Shown here: positions 26,142 to 37,125 of the stretch, one piece after another
Layout of the letters: every line of letters begins with the position of its first letter
Numbering within the stretch: the first letter of the stretch is position 1
From: Cranoglanis bouderius
Taxonomy: Eukaryota; Chordata; Actinopteri; Siluriformes; Cranoglanididae
Assembly: GCA_023630585.1 (NCBI GenBank)
Contig: CM042568.1
Span: forward strand, 45,016-109,015
DNA length: 64,000 nt
Reading direction: 5' to 3'
Made by a program: the position numbers and the translations under genes
Notes under the pieces: model-generated
The model's database searches: none
Seen by the model: only the letters and a program-made list of their open reading frames with translations
What the model was told of the DNA's origin: nothing

Positions 26142-27962
26142 ATGGTTCTGCCAGAGAGAGACGGTTGGACTGTTGTCACCCGTGGACGCAGGCGTGCCAT
26201 TCAGGGCACAGCCGGGCCTAGGCCTCGTTCGTTCCGCAGCACTGAGCGTCATGCACAGAGGGAGAGAGTATTTTCCTATGCAGACGCAGTTAAATATGGA
26301 GGCCACATGAGGGCGCCTCCGATTTACCATACTGAGTCCTATCAGCGGTCTGGCAGACCACAATGTTTTGAACCCCGGGCCCGTTTTGGGCCCGATACAT
26401 TTATGTCCAGACATACTTCCTTCATGAAGAGACCAAGGGAGAGGGTGCAGAACAGCACGTGGCCCCTTCATTCACACCTGAAACAGAAAAACACATATCA
26501 GAGACAAAACACAAAGCCCAAAACCTATTCGGATGATCCTGATTTTGTAATGAAAACCCGTACCTTATTTAAAATTATCAAATTAGTGCACCACAAAAAT
26601 AATATTGGCCAGGAACAGCCTCCTGCAATTAACAAAATTGAAAAGCACCTGTCAGAGGTCATCAAACCAGCTTTGCCCAACCCCACGACACAAGCCCTTA
26701 TTGAGGGCAATGCCAAAAACTGGGCCTATACCACCATGCTGATTCTTAAACAGCATTATGAAGACGCACTGGTGGAAGAAATGGCCAAACTTCAGCATGT
26801 TCCTCCCCAGGGCTGGGAGGAATGCTTCAATACTGCCATCGTGTGGGCTAAACGAGGCATTGGCAAAAGGCTAAAAGACAAGACAATACACGAGGCTCAC
26901 AAGTTGGTGGGAGAGAAATGGCAGACCCCTACTACCGATTCTGGTAAGAGGAGGGAGGAAGCGGAGACCCAAGACTGCCCTCCTGCTCCTCCTCTCCCAG
27001 AAAACGTGACGGCTAAAACCGTTACGGTGCAGGCATTGGTGCACACGGGGTTGGATGTACACTCCCATTCGGAAATGTCCACCCCGATAGTAATTGAAAA
27101 GCCATCTAAGACAGTATCCACCATGACAGACCCACTGAACGAGTGGTCCCCTATCAGAGAGGAGGACTCGGACAGCCAATCAGGGGTGGCGTTTAATCTC
27201 CCGGCCTCCCCAAAAGAAAAACGCACTCCTCACTTACGTTCCAACCCCTGTGTCAGACAAGAACAAGACCTCGTCCTCATCGAGGACCAAGAGGAGTGCG
27301 AACAGGTTAATTGTGGCTCACAAAGGGTGACCCTAAGCCCCGACAAGGTCACTAGCCTTAGGACAGCCACACAGGCCCGCTTCAGTGTCGAATTCGGCCT
27401 ACCTTCTGGGGTACAGCGTGACTCCCAGGAGGACGGGCCGAATAGACACATAAACACGCCTAGAAAAATGGTTGAATGGAAGCTCACTGTCCGGAAAAAA
27501 TGGCTCATTATTGGGGACTCCAATCTATCCAAAATCCCACCGTTCAAAAACTCGGACCTCCAAATAGAAAGCTATCCGGGTGCCACGTTCAGGCACATGG
27601 AGGCCGTGATCATTAAGAATGCTGTCTCCACAGATGTGGAACACGTGGTGTTATCGCTGGGCATCAACAGCCGGACACAGAACGCCAAAGACACCGCGAT
27701 TAAACAGATGCAGGCGGCTTTACGAGCGGCTAAAGAAAAGTTCCCTCTGGCACAAATTTGGGTTCCAGAGGTGAACTTTTCAGGCATGCTCCCAACAAAA
27801 GAGCAGACGCAACTGACCACCCTAAACACCTATATCTGTGCCAACCTAAAACATATCCCAGCCCTGTCCAGATCGGACTTCCACACAGAGAGTGACAATA
27901 TTCACTGGACGGTGGAAACAGCCAGAAACATGCTCCAGCACTGGCTCAAATATTTAAATTAA
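26142..27962 (+). CDS. ORF1 of E7: SGNH hydrolase-domain protein (mosaic)
   Basis: 606 aa. Residues up to about 485 equal E5; the SGNH half then carries E8-type residues (VIIKN, YICANL, SRSDFHTESDNIHW, LKYLN). All catalytic blocks are kept. Confidence 0.87.
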   Translation: MVLPERDGWTVVTRGRRRAIQGTAGPRPRSFRSTERHAQRERVFSYADAVKYGGHMRAPPIYHTESYQRSGRPQCFEPRARFGPDTFMSRHTSFMKRPRERVQNSTWPLHSHLKQKNTYQRQNTKPKTYSDDPDFVMKTRTLFKIIKLVHHKNNIGQEQPPAINKIEKHLSEVIKPALPNPTTQALIEGNAKNWAYTTMLILKQHYEDALVEEMAKLQHVPPQGWEECFNTAIVWAKRGIGKRLKDKTIHEAHKLVGEKWQTPTTDSGKRREEAETQDCPPAPPLPENVTAKTVTVQALVHTGLDVHSHSEMSTPIVIEKPSKTVSTMTDPLNEWSPIREEDSDSQSGVAFNLPASPKEKRTPHLRSNPCVRQEQDLVLIEDQEECEQVNCGSQRVTLSPDKVTSLRTATQARFSVEFGLPSGVQRDSQEDGPNRHINTPRKMVEWKLTVRKKWLIIGDSNLSKIPPFKNSDLQIESYPGATFRHMEAVIIKNAVSTDVEHVVLSLGINSRTQNAKDTAIKQMQAALRAAKEKFPLAQIWVPEVNFSGMLPTKEQTQLTTLNTYICANLKHIPALSRSDFHTESDNIHWTVETARNMLQHWLKYLN

Positions 27963-27994
27963 ATCTCCCCATAAGCCTGCATGCACAGGAGGGG
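27953..27994 (+). promoter_or_regulatory. -1 frameshift signal of E7
   Basis: TTTAAAT at 27953-27959 followed by TAA. The stem-loop is kept although the loop context reads ATAAG where E5 has ACAAG. The -1 frame is open into ORF2. Confidence 0.7.
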
Positions 27995-30157
27995 AATCGG
28001 AACGTTTTAATTCTGTCCCAAAAATTTCGCATCACTCCCCCACAACTTAGCCTGCTCGATAGAGGGTTGACATTTGTCCCATCAGGCAAAATGAGCAGGA
28101 AACGCCTAGAAATGCAAACACGTTATGACCTGCAGCAATACCATAGGCGACTTAAATTGACAGCTTACTTCCAAAAAGACACAGACTCAAATCCCCCTCC
28201 GTTCACACCCAAATCAGACTGGGTCCCACCCGCAGACAAATTACCCGCAGAGCTCCACACATTATTCGAAAGGGACCTGGATTATTTGAAGAAACACTTC
28301 AGACCATCCCAGGAAGCGCCTAACCTCACTCCAGAAGAAATTAATGCCCTAAAACAGCTCAAGGACAATAAACAGATTGTCATTAAACCGGCAGACAAGG
28401 GCAGCGCAATAGTCATATGGGACCGAGCGCAATACTTATGGGAGGGATATAGACAATTGAATGACCCCAAATATTACAGAAAATTAGATAGGCCCATTTA
28501 CATAGATACAATACCCCTAGTTAAAAAGATAGTACAATCCCTATATATTAAAAAATTCATTAATGCGAAACAAAAGTCCTACCTGTTGGGGAACGGGGAA
28601 CCCAGAAGTAGGAGATTTTACATGCTCCCTAAAATCCATAAAGACCCAGCCAAATGGAGCAAGCCTCACGAAATTCCCCCAGGAAGGCCTATAGTGTCGG
28701 ATTGCGGCAGCGAGACGTACTATACGGCCGAATTTTTAGATTATTATTTAAACCCCCTTTCGATTGGCCACCCCAGCTACATTAAAGACACCTACGATTT
28801 CGTCCAGAAGGTCAAAGGACTAAAAATTCCCCAAAAGGCTATCTTGTTCACTATGGACATAGATAGCCTTTACACGAACATAGATATCCTGGAAGGCATA
28901 CAGGCCGTAAAAAATATTTTTCAAAAAAACCCTGACACCTTAAGGCCCGATAAGGAGCTCATCCAATTGTTGCAAATTAATTTAAGTAGGAATGATTTTG
29001 AATTCAACGGGGAATTCTTCCTACAAATTAAAGGCACGGCGATGGGCAAAAAGTTTGCCCCGGCCTACGCCAACATATTTATGGCAGAATGGGAAGATTC
29101 GGCCTTATCCCGATGCCACAAACGGCCCCTCCATTATTTTAGATATCTGGACGACATCTGGGGAGTATGGACTCACTCGGAAGAGGAGTTTGATGAATTT
29201 TTGGGCACACTAAACAACCATAACCCTTCCATAAAATTAAAATCCACCATCAGTCAGTTATCGGTAGACTTTTTAGACACCACCACGTACAAAGGTCCAG
29301 ATTTCAATTCATCACACAAATTGGACATAAAAGTATTCTTCAAGGAAACGGACACACATGCCCTTCTACACAAAAAGAGTTTCCATCCCAAACACACCTA
29401 CTCGGGCCTAGTAAAGTCACAACTCCTCAGGTTCCATCGCATTTGCACCCAGGAACGGGACTTTAGAGAAGCGACACGTGTCCTCTTTAAGGCACTTAGG
29501 CCCAGAGGATACAACAGGTCCTTCTTGAGGAAGGTTTTTAAATCTTACCTGGTAAGAAGGGCCCAGGCGGAGGGTAACAGCGTGCCCTTCGTCCTCACAT
29601 ACTCCTCGGCCGCTACGAGACTGACCAGAGAGGTAAGGTCTAACTTCCAGCACATATTGGGACAAACACAATTATTTAAGGACCACAAAGTTATTGCAGC
29701 ATACAGGAAAAACAAAAGTCTACAGGACCACCTCATTAGAGCCAAACTTCATCCCCTTCACGACACAAAACCCAAGCATCACGGTCAATATTTGGAACAG
29801 TACGAGTATGTACAAAACAAACTCACAAAAGAGGTTTTCAATACTCACCGATCGGGCACGGTACACAGCAAAAACTGCGTGTACCTCATCAGCTGCAAAC
29901 AATGTGGAGCCCAATATGTGGGAGAGACGAGCAACACCATTCTGGTCAGAATGACACAACACAAACACAATATCCTGAAAGGAAAAGAAAAAAATACTTA
30001 CCTGGTCCAACATTTCCTTCAGCACGGATGGGAATCCTTCCGGGTCACGGTCCTGCAGGCCGACCCGCAGTGGTCCGTACCCCAGAGAAAAAGAGCAGAG
30101 AGAATTTGGATTAGTAAATTGGGCACTATATACCCCCAAGGCCTGAATGACAAGTGA
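27953..30157 (+). CDS. ORF2 of E7: reverse transcriptase with GIY-YIG endonuclease
   Basis: I read the -1 frame codon by codon from the heptamer to 28,067 and found no stop. From the TTG at 28067 there are 696 aa. Unlike E5, this copy has an ATG in SGKMSRKR, but that is one substitution and not shared with E5 or E2. RT and nuclease landmarks are complete. Confidence 0.88.
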   Translation, partial: FKLNLPISLHAQEGNRNVLILSQKFRITPPQLSLLDRGLTFVPSGKMSRKRLEMQTRYDLQQYHRRLKLTAYFQKDTDSNPPPFTPKSDWVPPADKLPAELHTLFERDLDYLKKHFRPSQEAPNLTPEEINALKQLKDNKQIVIKPADKGSAIVIWDRAQYLWEGYRQLNDPKYYRKLDRPIYIDTIPLVKKIVQSLYIKKFINAKQKSYLLGNGEPRSRRFYMLPKIHKDPAKWSKPHEIPPGRPIVSDCGSETYYTAEFLDYYLNPLSIGHPSYIKDTYDFVQKVKGLKIPQKAILFTMDIDSLYTNIDILEGIQAVKNIFQKNPDTLRPDKELIQLLQINLSRNDFEFNGEFFLQIKGTAMGKKFAPAYANIFMAEWEDSALSRCHKRPLHYFRYLDDIWGVWTHSEEEFDEFLGTLNNHNPSIKLKSTISQLSVDFLDTTTYKGPDFNSSHKLDIKVFFKETDTHALLHKKSFHPKHTYSGLVKSQLLRFHRICTQERDFREATRVLFKALRPRGYNRSFLRKVFKSYLVRRAQAEGNSVPFVLTYSSAATRLTREVRSNFQHILGQTQLFKDHKVIAAYRKNKSLQDHLIRAKLHPLHDTKPKHHGQYLEQYEYVQNKLTKEVFNTHRSGTVHSKNCVYLISCKQCGAQYVGETSNTILVRMTQHKHNILKGKEKNTYLVQHFLQHGWESFRVTVLQADPQWSVPQRKRAERIWISKLGTIYPQGLNDK

Positions 30158-30220
30158 ATGCAGTTGAGTGAGCGACATTGATGGCCTGTGCACATGGGTT
30201 AGCGCGCACCCTCCTAAAAC

Positions 30221-30660
30221 ACCCCCTAACCCTAATCTCAACCCCTAACCCTAACCTCAATCCCCTAACCCTAATCCTAACCTCAACTCCCTAACCCTAA
30301 TCCTAGCCTTAATCCCCTAATCCTAACCCTAAGCCCTAACCCTAACCGCTAACCCTTACCCTAAACCTAATCCTAACCTTAATCCCCTAACCCTAACCTC
30401 AAGCCCTAACCCTAACCTCAAGCCCTAATCCTAACCCTAATCCCCTAATCCTAACCCTAATCCCCTAATCCTAACCCTAAGCCCTAACCCTAACCGCTAA
30501 CTCTTACCCTAAACTTAATCCCCTAACCCTAACCTCAGGCCCTAACCCTAATCCTAATCCCTAACCCTAACCGCTAACCCTTACCCTAAACCTAATCCCA
30601 ACCTTAATCCCCTAACCCTAAGCCCTAACCCTAACCGCTAACCCTTACCCTAAACCTAAC
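30221..30660 (+). repeat. Telomere-like 3' tail of E7
   Basis: CCCTAA-type array with the same order of variant units as E5. Confidence 0.88.
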
Positions 30661-30920
30661 CAGCCCGTGCCTCATGTTGGCAGTAAGCTCAACTGTACAA
30701 AACTTATCTTACAATTAGTCTGCTTATTAATTTTAATTATAATAAAACACACAGGAACATGGAAAAATGGGTGAATTTAAATTAGGGGCAAGTGCTGATG
30801 GCAACCCAAGTCCATTTAAAATATTTATTTAAATATAATAACATTTTTTAATATATATTCCTTTATTTTTTTAATATACATGTACATTATATGTGTATGT
30901 GTATATATGTATATATATAT

Positions 30921-30954
<34 letters not shown>

Positions 30955-31073
30955 ATATGTGTATATGTATATATATATATATATAGATAGATAGATATAA
31001 AACATTAGGATTTTGTATTCAAAGATTCAAAAAATGCCCTTGCACAATTTTTGAAAAGACAGCTATATCTCTG

Positions 31074-31152
31074 ATTGGCTGGGAGCTGTTTCTTTTCAAA
31101 CCAAAACAAGGGACAGGCTCCCATTGGCTCATTTTAACTGAGTCCCGCCCCC
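31074..31152 (+). promoter_or_regulatory. CCAAT/GC-box promoter of E8
   Basis: Same boxes as E5. Confidence 0.45.
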
Positions 31153-31370
31153 ACACTTTAAATTATGACAACTGAGGCTGCAGAATTTTATTCACTGCTT
31201 CCAGCTCTGAGAGAGAAAGCCTCCAACACTTTGCATTTCAAAGCGTATTATTTTGATCCTTAATCCACATTATTTTCATTTCATTTCTTTCCTTTTTGAT
31301 TATTATTTTGATTCATTCAAGAACCCTTTTTTATATATATTTTTTATATATATATTTTCTTTCGAAATCA

Positions 31371-31427
31371 GAACAAGCCTGCCTGAAGAAGGTTCCAAGT
31401 GAACCGAAACGTTGCAACGGCTTGTTC
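31371..31427 (+). ncRNA. Hammerhead-like ribozyme motif of E8
   Basis: Identical to the E5 motif although the AT tract just upstream has expanded. Confidence 0.6.
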
Positions 31428-31646
31428 ATTTTGCAAATTTTCAAATTCAAAACATTTATCTGACACATTACAAAAAAGACACACAAGACCAATTGAGTCA
31501 CATTTATCTGGATTTATTTATTTATTTTTTTTCCTTTACCTAAAGTCACACAAGACAAATTGAGTTATACTTACCTGATATATATATATTTTTTTCAAAT
31601 CCTGCTTTAATTTCACATTTAGAAATTTCAGTAATTTTTCTGAAAC

Positions 31647-33467
31647 ATGGTTCTGCCAGAGAGAGACGGTTGGACTGTTGTCACCCGTGGACGCAGGCGT
31701 GCCATTCAGGGCACAGCCGGGCCTAGGCCTCGTTCGTTCCGCAGCACTGAGCGTCATGCACAGAGGGAGAGAGTATTTTCCTATGCAGACGCAGTTAAAT
31801 ATGGAGGCCACATGAGGGCGCCTCCGATTTACCATACTGAGTCCTATCAGCGGTCTGGCAGACCACAATGTTTTGAACCCCGGGCCCGTTTTGGGCCCGA
31901 TACATTTATGTCCAGACATACTTCCTTCATGAAGAGACCAAGGGAGAGGGTGCAGAACAGCACGTGGCCCCTTCATTCACACCTGAAACAGAAAAACACA
32001 TATCAGAGACAAAACACAAAGCCCAAAACCTATTCGGATGATCCTGATTTTGTAATGAAAACCCGTACCTTATTTAAAATTATCAAATTAGTGCACCACA
32101 AAAATAATATTGGCCAGGAACAGCCTCCTGCAATTAACAAAATTGAAAAGCACCTGTCAGAGGTCATCAAACCAGCTTTGCCCAACCCCACGACACAAGC
32201 CCTTATTGAGGGCAATGCCAAAAACTGGGCCTATACCACCATGCTGATTCTTAAACAGCATTATGAAGACGCACTGGTGGAAGAAATGGCCAAACTTCAG
32301 CATGTTCCTCCCCAGGGCTGGGAGGAATGCTTCAATACTGCCATCGTGTGGGCTAAACGAGGCATTGGCAAAAGGCTAAAAGACAAGACAATACACGAGG
32401 CTCACAAGTTGGTGGGAGAGAAATGGCAGACCCCTACTACCGATTCTGGTAAGAGGAGGGAGGAAGCGGAGACCCAAGACTGCCCTCCTGCTCCTCCTCT
32501 CCCAGAAAACGTGACGGCTAAAACCGTTACGGTGCAGGCATTGGTGCACACGGGGTTGGATGTACACTCCCATTCGGAAATGTCCACCCCGATAGTAATT
32601 GAAAAGCCATCTAAGACAGTATCCACCATGACAGACCCACTAAACGATTGGTCCCCTATCAGGGAGGAGGACGAGGACAGCCAATCAGGGGTGGCGTTTA
32701 ATCTCCCGGCCTCCCCAAAAGAACAACGCACTCCTCACTTGTGTTCTAACCCCTGTGTTAGACAGGAGCAAGACCTCGTCCTCATCGAGGACCAAGAGGA
32801 GTGCGAACAGGTTAATTGTGGCTCACAAAGAGTGACCCTAAGCCCCAACAAGGTCACTAGCCTTAGGACAGCCACACAGGCCCGTTTCAGTGTCGACTTC
32901 GGCCTACCTTCTGGGGTACAGCGTGACTCCCAGGAGGACGGGCCGAATAGACACATAAACACGCCTAGAAAAATGGTTGAATGGAAGCTCACTGTTAGGA
33001 AAAAATGGCTCATTATTGGGGACTCCAACCTATCTAAAATCCCACCGTTCAAAAACTCGGACCTCCAGATAGAAAGCTATCCGGGTGCCACGTTCAGGCA
33101 CATGGAGGCCGTGATCATTAAGAATGCTGTCTCCACCGACGTGGAACACGTAGTGTTATCGCTGGGCATTAACAGCCGGACACAGAACGCCAAAGACACC
33201 GCGATTAAACAGATGCAGGCGGCTTTACGAGCAGCTAAAGAAAAGTTCCCTCTGGCACAAATTTGGGTTCCAGAGGTGAACTTTTCAGGCATGCTCCCAA
33301 CAAAAGAGCAGACGCAACTGACCACCCTAAACACCTATATCTGTGCCAACCTAAAACATATCCCAGCCCTGTCCAGATCGGACTTCCACACAGAGAGTGA
33401 CAATATTCACTGGACGGTGGAAACAGCCAGAAACATGCTCCAGCACTGGCTCAAATATTTAAATTAA
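31647..33467 (+). CDS. ORF1 of E8: SGNH hydrolase-domain protein
   Basis: 606 aa. N-terminal half as in E5; linker variant DWSPIREEDEDSQ and HLCSNP; SGNH blocks IGDSN, YPGAT, LGIN and SDNIHW present. Confidence 0.87.
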   Translation: MVLPERDGWTVVTRGRRRAIQGTAGPRPRSFRSTERHAQRERVFSYADAVKYGGHMRAPPIYHTESYQRSGRPQCFEPRARFGPDTFMSRHTSFMKRPRERVQNSTWPLHSHLKQKNTYQRQNTKPKTYSDDPDFVMKTRTLFKIIKLVHHKNNIGQEQPPAINKIEKHLSEVIKPALPNPTTQALIEGNAKNWAYTTMLILKQHYEDALVEEMAKLQHVPPQGWEECFNTAIVWAKRGIGKRLKDKTIHEAHKLVGEKWQTPTTDSGKRREEAETQDCPPAPPLPENVTAKTVTVQALVHTGLDVHSHSEMSTPIVIEKPSKTVSTMTDPLNDWSPIREEDEDSQSGVAFNLPASPKEQRTPHLCSNPCVRQEQDLVLIEDQEECEQVNCGSQRVTLSPNKVTSLRTATQARFSVDFGLPSGVQRDSQEDGPNRHINTPRKMVEWKLTVRKKWLIIGDSNLSKIPPFKNSDLQIESYPGATFRHMEAVIIKNAVSTDVEHVVLSLGINSRTQNAKDTAIKQMQAALRAAKEKFPLAQIWVPEVNFSGMLPTKEQTQLTTLNTYICANLKHIPALSRSDFHTESDNIHWTVETARNMLQHWLKYLN

Positions 33468-33499
33468 ATCTCCCCATAAGCCTGCATGCACAGGAGGGG
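33458..33499 (+). promoter_or_regulatory. -1 frameshift signal of E8
   Basis: TTTAAAT at 33458-33464, TAA at 33465-33467, same stem-loop. Confidence 0.7.
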
Positions 33500-35662
33500 A
33501 ATCGGAACGTTTTAATTCTGTCCCAAAAATTTCGCATCACTCCCCCACAACTTAGCCTGCTCGATAGAGGGTTGACATTTGTCCCATCAGGCAAAATGAG
33601 CAGGAAACGCCTAGAAATGCAAACACGTTATGACCTGCAGCAATACCATAGGCGACTTAAATTGACAGCTTACTTCCAAAAAGACACAGACTCAAATCCC
33701 CCTCCGTTCACACCCAAATCAGACTGGGTCCCACCCGCAGACAAATTACCCGCAGAGCTCCACACATTATTCGAAAGGGACCTGGATTATTTGAAAAAAC
33801 GTTTTAGACCATCCCAGGAAGCGCCTAACCTCACTCCAGAAGAAATTAATGCCCTAAAACAGCTCAAGGACAATAAACAGATTGTCATTAAACCGGCAGA
33901 CAAGGGCAGCGCAATAGTCATATGGGACCGAGCGCAATACTTATGGGAGGGATATAGACAATTGAATGACCCCAAATATTACAGAAAATTAGATAGGCCC
34001 ATTTACATAGATACAATACCCCTAGTTAAAAAGATAGTACAATCCCTATATATTAAAAAATTCATTAATGCGAAACAAAAGTCCTACCTGTTGGGGAACG
34101 GGGAACCCAGAAGTAGGAGATTTTACATGCTCCCTAAAATCCATAAAGACCCAGCCAAATGGAGCAAGCCTCACGAAATTCCCCCAGGAAGGCCTATAGT
34201 GTCGGATTGCGGCAGCGAGACGTACTATACGGCCGAATTTTTAGATTATTATTTAAACCCCCTTTCGATTGGCCACCCCAGCTACATTAAAGACACCTAC
34301 GATTTCGTCCAGAAGGTCAAAGGACTAAAAATTCCCCAAAAGGCTATCTTGTTCACTATGGACATAGATAGCCTTTACACGAACATAGATATCCTGGAAG
34401 GCATACAGGCCGTAAAAAATATTTTTCAAAAAAACCCTGACACCTTAAGGCCCGATAAGGAGCTCATCCAATTGTTGCAAATTAATTTAAGTAGGAATGA
34501 TTTTGAATTCAACGGGGAATTCTTCCTACAAATTAAAGGCACGGCGATGGGCAAAAAGTTTGCCCCGGCCTACGCCAACATATTTATGGCAGAATGGGAA
34601 GATTCGGCCTTATCCCGATGCCACAAACGGCCCCTCCATTATTTTAGATATCTGGACGACATCTGGGGAGTATGGACTCACTCGGAAGAGGAGTTTGATG
34701 AATTTTTGGGCACACTAAACAACCATAACCCTTCCATAAAATTAAAATCCACCATCAGTCAGTTATCGGTAGACTTTTTAGACACCACCACGTACAAAGG
34801 TCCAGATTTCAATTCATCACACAAATTGGACATAAAAGTATTCTTCAAGGAAACGGACACACATGCCCTTCTACACAAAAAGAGTTTCCATCCCAAACAC
34901 ACCTACTCGGGCCTAGTAAAGTCACAACTCCTCAGGTTCCATCGCATTTGCACCCAGGAACGGGACTTTAGAGAAGCGACACGTGTCCTCTTTAAGGCAC
35001 TTAGGCCCAGGGGATACAACAGGTCCTTCTTGAGGAAGGTTTTTAAATCTTACCTGGTAAGAAGGGCCCAGGCGGAGGGTAACAGCGTGCCCTTCGTCCT
35101 CACATACTCCTCGGCCGCTACGAGACTGACCAGAGAGGTAAGGTCTAACTTCCAGCACATATTGGGACAAACACAATTATTTAAGGACCACAAAGTTATT
35201 GCAGCATACAGGAAAAACAAAAGTCTACAGGACCACCTCATTAGAGCCAAACTTCATCCCCTTCACGACACAAAACCCAAGCATCATGGTCAATATTTGG
35301 AACAGTACGAGTATGTACAAAACAAACTCACAAAAGAGGTTTTCAATACTCACCGATCGGGCACGGTACACAGCAAAAACTGCGTGTACCTCATCAGCTG
35401 CAAACAATGTGGAGCCCAATATGTGGGAGAGACGAGCAACACCATTCTGGTCAGAATGACACAACACAAACACAATATCCTGAAAGGAAAAGAAAAAAAT
35501 ACTTACCTGGTCCAACATTTCCTTCAGCACGGATGGGAATCCTTCCGGGTCACGGTCCTGCAGGCCGACCCGCAGTGGTCCGTACCCCAGAGAAAAAGAG
35601 CAGAGAGAATTTGGATTAGTAAATTGGGCACTATATACCCCCAAGGCCTGAATGACAAGTGA
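33458..35662 (+). CDS. ORF2 of E8: reverse transcriptase with GIY-YIG endonuclease
   Basis: Open from the heptamer; 696 aa from the TTG at 33572. It differs from E7 at few residues (for example KKRFRPS for KKHFRPS). Confidence 0.88.
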   Translation, partial: FKLNLPISLHAQEGNRNVLILSQKFRITPPQLSLLDRGLTFVPSGKMSRKRLEMQTRYDLQQYHRRLKLTAYFQKDTDSNPPPFTPKSDWVPPADKLPAELHTLFERDLDYLKKRFRPSQEAPNLTPEEINALKQLKDNKQIVIKPADKGSAIVIWDRAQYLWEGYRQLNDPKYYRKLDRPIYIDTIPLVKKIVQSLYIKKFINAKQKSYLLGNGEPRSRRFYMLPKIHKDPAKWSKPHEIPPGRPIVSDCGSETYYTAEFLDYYLNPLSIGHPSYIKDTYDFVQKVKGLKIPQKAILFTMDIDSLYTNIDILEGIQAVKNIFQKNPDTLRPDKELIQLLQINLSRNDFEFNGEFFLQIKGTAMGKKFAPAYANIFMAEWEDSALSRCHKRPLHYFRYLDDIWGVWTHSEEEFDEFLGTLNNHNPSIKLKSTISQLSVDFLDTTTYKGPDFNSSHKLDIKVFFKETDTHALLHKKSFHPKHTYSGLVKSQLLRFHRICTQERDFREATRVLFKALRPRGYNRSFLRKVFKSYLVRRAQAEGNSVPFVLTYSSAATRLTREVRSNFQHILGQTQLFKDHKVIAAYRKNKSLQDHLIRAKLHPLHDTKPKHHGQYLEQYEYVQNKLTKEVFNTHRSGTVHSKNCVYLISCKQCGAQYVGETSNTILVRMTQHKHNILKGKEKNTYLVQHFLQHGWESFRVTVLQADPQWSVPQRKRAERIWISKLGTIYPQGLNDK

Positions 35663-35725
35663 ATGCAGTTGAGTGAGCGACATTGATGGCCTGTGCACAT
35701 GGGTTAGCGCGCACCCTCCTAAAAC

Positions 35726-36165
35726 ACCCCCTAACCCTAATCTCAACCCCTAACCCTAACCTCAATCCCCTAACCCTAATCCTAACCTCAACTCCCTAAC
35801 CCTAATCCTAGCCTTAATCCCCTAATCCTAACCCTAAGCCCTAACCCTAACCGCTAACCCTTACCCTAAACCTAATCCTAACCTTAATCCCCTAACCCTA
35901 ACCTCAAGCCCTAACCCTAACCTCAAGCCCTAATCCTAACCCTAATCCCCTAATCCTAACCCTAATCCCCTAATCCTAACCCTAAGCCCTAACCCTAACC
36001 GCTAACTCTTACCCTAAACTTAATCCCCTAACCCTAACCTCAGGCCCTAACCCTAATCCTAATCCCTAACCCTAACCGCTAACCCTTACCCTAAACCTAA
36101 TCCCAACCTTAATCCCCTAACCCTAAGCCCTAACCCTAACCGCTAACCCTTACCCTAAACCTAAC
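35726..36165 (+). repeat. Telomere-like 3' tail of E8
   Basis: CCCTAA-type array, same unit order as E7. Confidence 0.88.
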
Positions 36166-36408
36166 CAGCCCGTGCCTCATGTTGGCAGTAAGCTCAACTG
36201 TACAAAACTTATCTTACAATTAGTCTGCTTATTAATTTTAATTATAATAAAACACACAGGAACATGGAAAAATGGGTGAATTTAAATTAGGGGCAAGTGC
36301 TGATGGCAACCCAAGTCCATTTAAAATATTTATTTAAATATAATAACATTTTTTAATATATATTCCTTTATTTTTTTAATATACATGTACATTATATGTG
36401 TATGTGTA

Positions 36409-36466
<58 letters not shown>

Positions 36467-36552
36467 TAGATAGATATAAAACATTAGGATTTTGTATTCA
36501 AAGATTCAAAAAATGCCCTTGCACAATTTTTGAAAAGACAGCTATATCTCTG

Positions 36553-36633
36553 ATTGGCTGGGAGCTGTTTCTTTTCAAACCAAAACAAGGGACAGGCTCC
36601 CATTGGCTCATTTTAACTGAGTCCCGCCCCCAC
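36553..36633 (+). promoter_or_regulatory. CCAAT/GC-box promoter of E9
   Basis: Same boxes as E5. Confidence 0.45.
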
Positions 36634-36849
36634 ACTTTAAATTATGACAACTGAGGCTGCAGAATTTTATTCACTGCTTCCAGCTCTGAGAGAGAAAGCC
36701 TCCAACACTTTGCATTTCAAAGCGTATTATTTTGATCCTTAATCCACATTATTTTCATTTCATTTCTTTCCTTTTTGATTATTATTTTGATTCATTCAAG
36801 AACCCTTTTTTATATATATTTTTTATATATATATTTTCTTTCGAAATCA

Positions 36850-36906
36850 GAACAAGCCTGCCTGAAGAAGGTTCCAAGTGAACCGAAACGTTGCAACGGC
36901 TTGTTC
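36850..36906 (+). ncRNA. Hammerhead-like ribozyme motif of E9
   Basis: Identical to the E5 motif. Confidence 0.6.
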
Positions 36907-37125
36907 ATTTTGCAAATTTTCAAATTCAAAACATTTATCTGACATATTACAAAAAAGACACACAAGACCAATTGAGTCACATTTATCTGGATTTATTTAT
37001 TTAATTTTTTTTCCTTTACCTAAAGTCACACAAGACAAATTGAGTTATACTTACCTGATATATATATTTTTTTTCAAATCCTGCTTTAATTTCACATTTA
37101 GAAATTTCAGTAATTTTTCTGAAAC

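Larger units (their letters stand above)
25180..30660 (+). mobile_element. Penelope-like element copy E7, full unit (mosaic)
   Basis: 5,481 bp. The leader and most of ORF1 match E5/E6; the end of ORF1 and most of ORF2 match E8/E9. The switch falls between about 27,606 and 27,800. Confidence 0.9.
30661..36165 (+). mobile_element. Penelope-like element copy E8, full unit
   Basis: 5,505 bp. The extra length against E5 comes mainly from simple repeats in the leader (about 30,888-30,990 and 31,330-31,360). Confidence 0.9.
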
